DNA of 64,000 bases, from positions 62,001 to 126,000 of the forward strand of contig JAVBLW010000005.1 of NCBI GenBank assembly GCA_031553215.1, written 5' to 3'. This DNA comes from JAVBLW01 sp031553215 (GTDB lineage Bacteria > Bacillota_I > Bacilli_A > Acholeplasmatales > Anaeroplasmataceae). Shown piece by piece: positions 34,793 to 40,924 of the stretch; within the stretch, counting starts at the first letter, position 1; each line of letters opens with the position of its first letter. Under the pieces are notes generated by a model. That model ran no database searches and was not told the origin of the DNA. It worked only from the letters and a program-made list of their open reading frames with translations. The position numbers and the translations under genes are program-made.

Positions 34793-35719
34793 CTATTCTT
34801 CTGTCAAATTCTCATCTGAATCCGTTTCTTTTTCTTCTTCAAGATCAGCTTCAGTGTCTTCTACATCTAAATCTTCGCTTCTTATAGCATCTTCCGAATT
34901 TATTTCAGTTTCAACTATAGGATCATCATCATCACGAGAACCCTCTTTCTCACTTGATAATTCTTGTTCCTTAATTTGTTGCTGACGCATTTCCTCAAGC
35001 AGCTGAGCACGCATTGCTTCTCTTTCGCTTTCCATATCAGCTTTCAATTTTTCTTTATCAGCTTCTACCTCTAATGACATCTTATGAGCTTTAATACTCA
35101 TCATATTCCTAATTACTAAAAAGATTTCGAATCCTAAGAATGCAATAGTAGGCAATATAATAACAATAATAAATCCTTTTTGTGGATTACTGATCCAATC
35201 CAATGTATCTCCAGCTCCAGACCAACTACCATTGTACTTTGCTTGAATAGCACTAAGTGAAGCTGTTTCATATGTTGTACCGCTATTTTGCTCAATTGGT
35301 TTTGATGCATCATAAGGATTTAGTGCGTTAGCCTTATCTCCTTGTGTAATATACCCAGTAACTGATCCATTAACTTTTATTACATCAACAATTCTATGGG
35401 TGTTTAACGCACCACGCAAATTAGTATCTTTAAATGTAATAATATCCCCAATTTTTAATTTCAATTTATCTTTATCATTTAATTTGGTTACAAATATTAA
35501 ATCGCCTTTATCAAAAGAATCCTTTTTTACCTTATCTTTTGAAGTAGGCATCATTGAATCTGATTGAACAGTTAGATATCCTTTACCAAAAATATTTGGT
35601 ATTCCATCTTTTCCTCCAGCACTTATATTAGCAACTGAAAATAATAAGATGAAAAATATTATAATATAAAAAATAGTATTTAATACAATTTTAGTTATTT
35701 TCAACGCCTTATTCTGCAT
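34793..35719 (-). CDS. SipW-type signal peptidase I with acidic cytosolic tail
   Basis: A 308-residue membrane peptidase. Order: N-terminal helix (about 10-32), catalytic Ser55 in QSDSMMPT, His108 in NTHRIVDV, the GDKANALNP element, a second membrane helix (about 188-210), and a cytosolic tail of about 95 residues beginning with a Lys/Glu/Met/Arg coiled coil and ending in an Asp/Glu/Ser-rich stretch. Ordinary SipW lacks such a long tail. The start is ATG 35719 with GAGG 8 bases upstream; the in-frame GTG at 35728 overlaps that ribosome binding site. It is the first gene of the export operon and lies just downstream of the SipW-dependent protein genes it probably serves. Confidence 0.9.
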   Translation of the reverse strand: MQNKALKITKIVLNTIFYIIIFFILLFSVANISAGGKDGIPNIFGKGYLTVQSDSMMPTSKDKVKKDSFDKGDLIFVTKLNDKDKLKLKIGDIITFKDTNLRGALNTHRIVDVIKVNGSVTGYITQGDKANALNPYDASKPIEQNSGTTYETASLSAIQAKYNGSWSGAGDTLDWISNPQKGFIIVIILPTIAFLGFEIFLVIRNMMSIKAHKMSLEVEADKEKLKADMESEREAMRAQLLEEMRQQQIKEQELSSEKEGSRDDDDPIVETEINSEDAIRSEDLDVEDTEADLEEEKETDSDENLTEE

Positions 35720-35852
35720 ATATAACACCTCTATTAGATAATTCTAGTTTATTCTATTCTACCATATTTATTAGTAAATGAAAATGTTTTTTTTTCTTTA
35801 TAACAAATAATAAATTATTTTAAAAATATATAATTTAAAACCTACATAAATA

Positions 35853-35884
35853 ATAAAAATGCCAAACATTAGTTTGACATTTTA
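35853..35884 (-). terminator. terminator after the first SipW-dependent protein gene
   Basis: ATGTCAAAC/GTTTGGCAT stem with a 4-base loop and a following U-run on the minus strand. It isolates the 325-residue gene from the signal peptidase operon downstream. Confidence 0.85.
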
Positions 35885-35896
35885 TATTTGTTTTTA

Positions 35897-36874
35897 TTAA
35901 GCGTTATAACCAGTAGTTGTGAATGCTAAGAAGCAAGCAACTGATTGAGACATAACAGCATCGAAGCAGTCTGCGTCAAATCCTTCTAACCAGAATTTGA
36001 AGTTAACTCTTGTAACTGTATTTAATCCTGCTACACCTAAAGCTTCTGTATCTGCTTGTAATGAAGCTAAAGTATCTTCATTTAAAGTTTTATAAGCTGA
36101 ATCTGCTGCAACACCTTCTGCAAAAGTACCTTGAATATCTTGGTAATATTTGTTAGCAACGTTAGCGTTATCTAAAGAAGTAGTGAAGTTATATTCTTTA
36201 TTAGCTTCAGCAGTAGCAAATCCACCTAATTCATATAATCTAACTGAATCTGCAGTAGCGAATAATGAATTAACATCTGAACTTTCATCTTTGTTAGCTT
36301 CAGCTTGAACTGCTGATAATGCTGGTGTTTCATCATAGAAAGTAGCAGAACATCTCATAGCATTTCTTACGTCAACTTTAATTGCAGTACCAGCTAAAAT
36401 ATCTTTTGAATCAAAAGCTACATCTTTTAATAAGTTGTAAGCTGTAATTGTACCATCTCCAGCTGTTGTGTTATCTGCTTTTGTTTTTGCAGCATCAAAA
36501 CCAAATTGAGCACCTGCTGTATTTCCTGTGAAATATAGGTCGAATTCAATGTAGTGTTGATTTTTTACAGCTGCACCAGTTAAATCTTTGTTAGTAACAA
36601 TTGTAATTTCATCTGATGCATATTTTGCTGTAACCGGATTTAATGCGATATCTCCCATATCCTTGATATAATCAGCTAAATCAACTGAACTTTGGAAGTT
36701 TAATCCATCTGCAGAAATTAAGATCCCTGAATCTCCTCCGTCAGCTTTAAATTCAAATGAAGCATCTGCACTAGCGTTCATCGTGAACCATGCAAATGTT
36801 GTAGTTCCAAGTGCAACAATCGCAAATCCTAATGAAAGTACACTTACTAATAATTTTCTTGTCATTTTTTTCAT
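35897..36874 (-). CDS. SipW-dependent-type (TasA/CalY-like) secreted protein
   Basis: A 325-residue secreted protein. The signal region (about 4-30) is followed by TTTFAWFTMNASA, the pattern typical of substrates of SipW peptidases in Firmicutes, then a beta-rich Ala/Asp-rich mature part with no other named domain. Near the C-terminus it carries FWLEGFDADCFDA, a motif shared with the next two proteins, with a single Cys. TasA and CalY form extracellular fibres; fibre formation here is inference. It has its own consensus promoter (TTGAAC-17-TATAAT) and terminator, so it is a monocistronic unit, and an AAGGAG 8 bases before the start suggests strong translation. It is not preceded by a riboswitch, unlike its neighbours. 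Confidence 0.82.
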   Translation of the reverse strand: MKKMTRKLLVSVLSLGFAIVALGTTTFAWFTMNASADASFEFKADGGDSGILISADGLNFQSSVDLADYIKDMGDIALNPVTAKYASDEITIVTNKDLTGAAVKNQHYIEFDLYFTGNTAGAQFGFDAAKTKADNTTAGDGTITAYNLLKDVAFDSKDILAGTAIKVDVRNAMRCSATFYDETPALSAVQAEANKDESSDVNSLFATADSVRLYELGGFATAEANKEYNFTTSLDNANVANKYYQDIQGTFAEGVAADSAYKTLNEDTLASLQADTEALGVAGLNTVTRVNFKFWLEGFDADCFDAVMSQSVACFLAFTTTGYNA

Positions 36875-36939
36875 ATTTTTTTCTCCTTTTTTATTTTTTT
36901 TAATTTAGTACCGTTTTTAATAGTAGTACTTCTATAACA

Positions 36940-36968
36940 ATTATACCACACTAGTATATTTTGTTCAA
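36940..36968 (-). promoter_or_regulatory. promoter of the 325-residue SipW-dependent protein gene
   Basis: TTGAAC (36968-36963), 17-base spacer, TATAAT (36945-36940) on the minus strand, followed by a leader with an AGTAC/GTACT hairpin before AAGGAG. Confidence 0.78.
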
Positions 36969-36986
36969 TTTCTTTATTTGTGGAAA

Positions 36987-38336
36987 TCATTCCCACACGC
37001 TAATCAGTGTAATAGCTTTTGTTCTCTGAACTGTTAAATCATATAATTGGTTAGGGTTTGTTTCTAATGCCCAACCTACAAACTTTTTAGGAACAGTTGA
37101 ATAAACATCCTTCGCTATTTCATATGTAGTAATAGGTAATTCTGGATAGTATGCTCTTGTAACCTCTTTTTCAGTAAATCCAGTTACTGGATTAATTGTT
37201 TTAAAGGTAACATCTAAAGGCTCATTCGGACTTACAAAGGATGTGAAAGAGAATTTCAATTGAACAATTTGTTCGTAGATTGCATCAAAACAATCAGCAT
37301 CCATTCCTTCAAGCCATATATTAATGCTTGCCTTGCAATCACCATTTTGACCATAATTATTTTCACTATTAAGGGTTAATACTTTTGAAGCATCAAGAGT
37401 ATCAAACGACTTGTAAGTAAACGGTAAATCTTCATAGTTAACATATACTTCATCTTCAGGGTTTATACCTCGAAGAGTATTGAAGTATGTATGAGCAGCA
37501 TTCTTTGATTTATCATATTTTGCGCCTATTGCACCTGAATAATATATATCACTTAAATCCGTTGCATAACTACCATTTCCTTCATTTGGTTCATATATTT
37601 TTGTTATATTAGGATTTTCACTAGTTGTTACACTAAATCTAATAGCATCAGAAGCATAAGATTTAAAATTTTGTATCGTTTCTGATTGATTACTAAGTGG
37701 TTGGTATTTGTAATATGTGTCAGCTAACCCAGTTTCCTTATTGTAAGTAACAAAGTTACCCGTTAAACCACTTGGAAAACCAATTATACCTTTACTTTCA
37801 TCAGTAACAACTTCTGATTTCGGGATTACAGTTCCATTTTCTAGAACTATCCTTTGAATGCTAAAATTAACATTTATAGGACTACTGCTTTCGGGATTAT
37901 CAGAAGCAAAATAGATATCTAAACCAACAAAATCAAGATCTGAATATGTCTTCAACTTACCTTCTCTTGTAGTAAAATTCTTACCATCAATCGAAGTCAC
38001 AGCTGAAAGTTCAATCCTAGCAAAATCTGCATCATAATTTGATGAAGATATTTTTTGACCACCTTGATTATAGTAATTGCCATCTGGACTGATTGTATAT
38101 CCTTTACTTTTTGCTACTACTGCTTTTTTGATGTCAGCCTTTGTTAAGTTATAACTAAAATTAACTCCGTCAACTGATATTTTAATTCCTTCTCCAGAAT
38201 TAACTTTTAGCTCCATGTCATCAAACCATGCATTGGTATTTAACTCAAACCACGCATAAGTTGCAGTCCCCATTACTACCAACAACAATAATACTGAGAA
38301 AATACTAATATAAAGTTTTTTCGATAAATTTACCAT
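36987..38336 (-). CDS. SipW-dependent-type secreted protein with Listeria-Bacteroides repeat
   Basis: A 449-residue secreted protein. Signal region (about 7-27) followed by TATYAWFELN, matching SipW-type substrates. The central beta-rich part resembles the 325-residue neighbour and contains the shared IWLEGMDADCFDA motif (about 345-357). The C-terminal 75 residues (VTFKTINPVTG to ITLISVWE) form an InlB B-repeat/Flg_new (Listeria-Bacteroides repeat) domain, with the usual FVGWALETNPNQLYDL. Such domains in surface proteins are often linked to adhesion. Transcription starts at a perfect consensus promoter and must pass a class I c-di-GMP riboswitch with a terminator. AAAGGA lies just before the ATG. 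Confidence 0.82.
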   Translation of the reverse strand: MVNLSKKLYISIFSVLLLLVVMGTATYAWFELNTNAWFDDMELKVNSGEGIKISVDGVNFSYNLTKADIKKAVVAKSKGYTISPDGNYYNQGGQKISSSNYDADFARIELSAVTSIDGKNFTTREGKLKTYSDLDFVGLDIYFASDNPESSSPINVNFSIQRIVLENGTVIPKSEVVTDESKGIIGFPSGLTGNFVTYNKETGLADTYYKYQPLSNQSETIQNFKSYASDAIRFSVTTSENPNITKIYEPNEGNGSYATDLSDIYYSGAIGAKYDKSKNAAHTYFNTLRGINPEDEVYVNYEDLPFTYKSFDTLDASKVLTLNSENNYGQNGDCKASINIWLEGMDADCFDAIYEQIVQLKFSFTSFVSPNEPLDVTFKTINPVTGFTEKEVTRAYYPELPITTYEIAKDVYSTVPKKFVGWALETNPNQLYDLTVQRTKAITLISVWE

Positions 38337-38360
38337 ATTATCATCCTTTCGTAATGGCTA

Positions 38361-38406
38361 ATAAAAAAGCTGCCACTTAAATTCATTACATGAATATGTG
38401 ACAACT
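38361..38406 (-). terminator. riboswitch-associated terminator 1
   Basis: AGTTGTCAC pairs with GTGGCAGCT (9 bp with G-U pairs) around an inner ATTCAT/ATGAAT hairpin, followed by seven U. The 5' arm starts in the last bases of the c-di-GMP-I aptamer, so aptamer folding and termination can compete. Confidence 0.8.
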
Positions 38407-38461
38407 GGCTGTCCTATAAGGACCCTTTAGCTTTGCGTCGCTAGATTGCTCTAGTTTTGCC
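38400..38461 (-). ncRNA. cyclic-di-GMP-I (GEMM-I) riboswitch 1
   Basis: The minus strand reads GGCAAAACTAG, a hairpin, GACGCAAAGCTAAAGGG, a second hairpin (GTCC/GGAC) and ACAGCCAGTTGTC, which is the class I c-di-GMP aptamer core (GGCAAA, GACGCAAAGC, AGGGxC...GGACAGCC). It lies 30 bases after a perfect promoter and 60 bases before the 449-residue SipW-dependent protein gene. Class I switches bind c-di-GMP; the overlap of terminator with the 3' strand of the closing stem would make binding switch the gene ON if the closing stem is GGCAA/TTGYC. Confidence 0.93.
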
Positions 38462-38489
38462 GAATATAATTGATAAACTATCTACGTGA

Positions 38490-38519
38490 ATTATATCCTA
38501 CTTTTGTTTTTGTTGTCAA
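38490..38519 (-). promoter_or_regulatory. promoter for riboswitch 1
   Basis: TTGACA (38519-38514), 18-base spacer, TATAAT (38495-38490) on the minus strand; both boxes match the housekeeping consensus. Confidence 0.85.
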
Positions 38520-38546
38520 CATATTTTTACACTTTTTTTACTTTTT

Positions 38547-39236
38547 TTAATGCTCTACTTTATATGAAGAGAATCCCATACTAATTTTAAAACTTCCACC
38601 AGCGATTGACTTACTTCCTGTATTCACACAATCTGGGTCTTCACCCTCAATGAAAAGAATTATTGAAAATTTCTTTACTTGACCAGGGTAAAAGTTTTCA
38701 TATTTAGAAACCATAACAACTTCTTTGCTTAAAAAATCAACGGTTGGCGAATATGATGGGGGATATGCTGCCTCAACAGTATCTGTTTTTTTATATACAG
38801 TTCCTACACCATCATCAAATACCCAGACTCTAATCGCCTCATCAACATTCCTAGATACACCAGTGATTTTTATATTTGCCTCAACTGATAGAACTTCATC
38901 TCCAGCATTTCTTAAATAAAATGTGTATCCAACATAATCACCCGATGGACTTTTATAAGAACCATTATTTTCTGTTACATATTCAGAAATAATACTCAAC
39001 TGACTTGTTGGTCTTGCATCACCAAGTACTTCACCTAGTAAACGGTTATTATTTCCAACATAATCAGGATCTTCTGAAATTGAAATTCCAACCTTCTTTA
39101 AATCATCAGAAACATCAACAACGAAGTTCCCTACATTTTGACCATAGAACGTAATAACAGCAATGGTAATACTCAATGCCAAGAATACAAAAAGGAACAC
39201 GACTAATAGTCTTCTTGTTTTAAATATAGATTTCAT
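38547..39236 (-). CDS. SipW-dependent-type secreted protein, short form
   Basis: A 229-residue secreted protein with an N-terminal basic and hydrophobic segment (about 5-30) and a beta-rich mature part. It lacks the TYAWF sequence of its neighbours but has the related ITFYGQNVGNF at the same place and the shared motif FIEGEDPDCVN (about 200-210). The YTFYLRNAGDEVLSVEANIKITG strand pattern resembles TasA/CalY-type immunoglobulin-like folds. It sits downstream of its own consensus promoter and c-di-GMP-I riboswitch with terminator, so it should respond to the same signal as the 449-residue gene. A minor pilin-like or fibre-tip role would be a guess. Confidence 0.75.
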   Translation of the reverse strand: MKSIFKTRRLLVVFLFVFLALSITIAVITFYGQNVGNFVVDVSDDLKKVGISISEDPDYVGNNNRLLGEVLGDARPTSQLSIISEYVTENNGSYKSPSGDYVGYTFYLRNAGDEVLSVEANIKITGVSRNVDEAIRVWVFDDGVGTVYKKTDTVEAAYPPSYSPTVDFLSKEVVMVSKYENFYPGQVKKFSIILFIEGEDPDCVNTGSKSIAGGSFKISMGFSSYKVEH

Positions 39237-39260
39237 TAGTACACGCCCTTTCTATATAAT

Positions 39261-39313
39261 AAAATAATAATAAAAGTTGCCATAAAACCCAAAGCGTTGG
39301 ATACTACGGCAAC
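39261..39313 (-). terminator. riboswitch-associated terminator 2
   Basis: AGTTGCC/GGCAACT stem enclosing a CCAA/TTGG hairpin and followed by TTTATTATTATTTT on the minus strand. Its 5' arm is the last seven bases of the c-di-GMP-I aptamer, the same layout as in the first riboswitch. Confidence 0.78.
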
Positions 39314-39370
39314 TGGCTGTCCTTGCTGGACCCTTTAGCTTTGCGTCACTAGATTCCTCTAGGTTTGCCT
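39308..39370 (-). ncRNA. cyclic-di-GMP-I (GEMM-I) riboswitch 2
   Basis: Minus-strand core AGGCAAACCTAG, hairpin, GTGACGCAAAGCTAAAGGGTCC, hairpin, GGACAGCCAGTTGCC. The sequence is nearly identical to riboswitch 1 in the conserved parts but differs in hairpin loops. The GGCAA...TTGCC bases pair here, while the first copy has GGCAA...TTGTC, a compensating G-C to G-U change. It controls the 229-residue SipW-dependent protein gene. Confidence 0.93.
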
Positions 39371-39388
39371 AATATTTTTTTCATAGTA

Positions 39389-39417
39389 ATTATAAAACGA
39401 CAACCAAAGAAAGTCAA
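39389..39417 (-). promoter_or_regulatory. promoter for riboswitch 2
   Basis: TTGACT (39417-39412), 17-base spacer, TATAAT (39394-39389) on the minus strand. It lies directly after the stop of the second GGDEF-EAL gene, without a terminator in between. Confidence 0.82.
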
Positions 39418-39422
39418 CTCTT

Positions 39423-40916
39423 TTATTTTTCCTCTATTTCTTCAGTATCTTCGCTAATAATCTTACTTTCTTGTATTTCAACTGATTTTGGTTTTGAATC
39501 TAATGATTTATCCCAACGTCTATAGCGAACAAAATCTTGAATTAAATCTTCACTCATCGGTTTTGAATAATAGTATCCTTGACCAAATTCAATTTCTTGC
39601 CTATTAACATATCTTTCCATTTCATCTGTTTCTATACCTTCAGCAATCACCATACGATTAGATATTTTTGCTGAATCAACTAACATCTTAACAAATTTCT
39701 CTTTAATTTGATTATTATGGATATTTTCAAGGAAACTACGATCTAGTTTAATAATATCAATAGGTTCTTTTTCAATCTTAGCTATCGTTGAATAGTCAAG
39801 TCCAAATCCGTCTACAGCAATAGTAAATCCAGCATCTCTTAATTTCAATAGATTCGATTTAACGTTTTCCATTTTTTCAAACATTGTATAACCTGATATT
39901 TCTAGAATTACAGATGATACTTCTACAGCGGTACGTTTAGCCAATTTAATAAAGTCATCTGCTAGCTTTTCATAAGTTAATTGCTTGGTTGATAGATTCA
40001 GTGAAACTCTTGCTTTCCCATCAGGAAATAATTTGTTCAATTCTTTAATTTTACTAATCATTAATTCAAGACCCCATTGACCAACCCAGTAAATATCTCC
40101 TGATTGCTCAAGTACGTTGATAAACTTTGCCGGTGGCAATATACCTTGAACCGGGTGATTCCAACGCATTAAGGCTTCAAATGCGTATATTTCATTGTGT
40201 TGAATATCAATAATTGGTTGATAGTATAATACGAACTCTTTATTAGAAATAGCATTTTTAACCTCTTTATAGAAGATATAATTGCTCGTTTCTTCAATTG
40301 ACATCGCACTATAGTAGACAGTAGTTCTATTTCCACCTTGACGTTTTGAAATATACGTTGCTAATTCAAGATTTGCTATCAATTCATCTGTTTTTGTTCC
40401 GCATGATGGATAAAGCACAACTCCAGAACTAGCTGTTAAAGTTATTGATTCATAAGAAGTAACATGTATTTTTTGTCTTATTTCTTTCAAAAGTGCTTCT
40501 GATATTTTTACTACTTGATCATAATTAAATGCCTCTTTTATTAAAATCAAGAATTCGTCATTATTATATTTTGATACAAGAGCTTTAAATGGTAATCTCT
40601 TTATAATACGATTAGTAATTTGAACTAAAAATTCATCACATTGTTCTCTACCAAATATATCATTCGTACTTGTAAAATTATCAATATCTAGATAAATCAT
40701 TGAGAAATTACCAAAATTTCCAACCCTTTTTATATATGCATCTATTGCTTTATTCATTCCAACCTTTGACAATGCACTTTCAGTTATTGTATCATTTTCT
40801 TCTTTATATTTTCGATAATTAATTTTAATAAGCTTATAAATTACTAAACATAAAACTATTGTAATAACTAAAGCAATTATAGTTGTTATCATATTACTCG
40901 TATTACTAAAAAACAT
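39423..40916 (-). CDS. GGDEF-EAL protein with degenerate active sites
   Basis: A 497-residue protein with one N-terminal membrane helix (about 8-28), a GGDEF domain (about 45-195) and an EAL domain (about 210-465). The GGDEF signature reads NNDEF (about 117-121), so cyclase activity is unlikely. The EAL domain keeps FEALMRW (about 246), the NxS Asn (LNLSTKQL), IKLDRSF and AEGIET, but the DDFG pair reads DGFG (about 367) and the LEITE glutamate context reads LEISG. Loss of the second DDFG aspartate usually weakens or abolishes phosphodiesterase activity. It may bind c-di-GMP as a sensor. It follows the active-looking paralogue by 8 bases and precedes the riboswitch-controlled genes. Confidence 0.88.
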   Translation of the reverse strand: MFFSNTSNMITTIIALVITIVLCLVIYKLIKINYRKYKEENDTITESALSKVGMNKAIDAYIKRVGNFGNFSMIYLDIDNFTSTNDIFGREQCDEFLVQITNRIIKRLPFKALVSKYNNDEFLILIKEAFNYDQVVKISEALLKEIRQKIHVTSYESITLTASSGVVLYPSCGTKTDELIANLELATYISKRQGGNRTTVYYSAMSIEETSNYIFYKEVKNAISNKEFVLYYQPIIDIQHNEIYAFEALMRWNHPVQGILPPAKFINVLEQSGDIYWVGQWGLELMISKIKELNKLFPDGKARVSLNLSTKQLTYEKLADDFIKLAKRTAVEVSSVILEISGYTMFEKMENVKSNLLKLRDAGFTIAVDGFGLDYSTIAKIEKEPIDIIKLDRSFLENIHNNQIKEKFVKMLVDSAKISNRMVIAEGIETDEMERYVNRQEIEFGQGYYYSKPMSEDLIQDFVRYRRWDKSLDSKPKSVEIQESKIISEDTEEIEEK

Positions 40917-40924
40917 TTTTCCAC

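Noticed and set aside
38361..39372. Repeated tRNA-like or CRISPR-like elements at 38.4 and 39.3 kb
   Set aside because: The shared sequences are two single-copy c-di-GMP-I riboswitches with different loops; there is no spacer-repeat pattern or tRNA cloverleaf.
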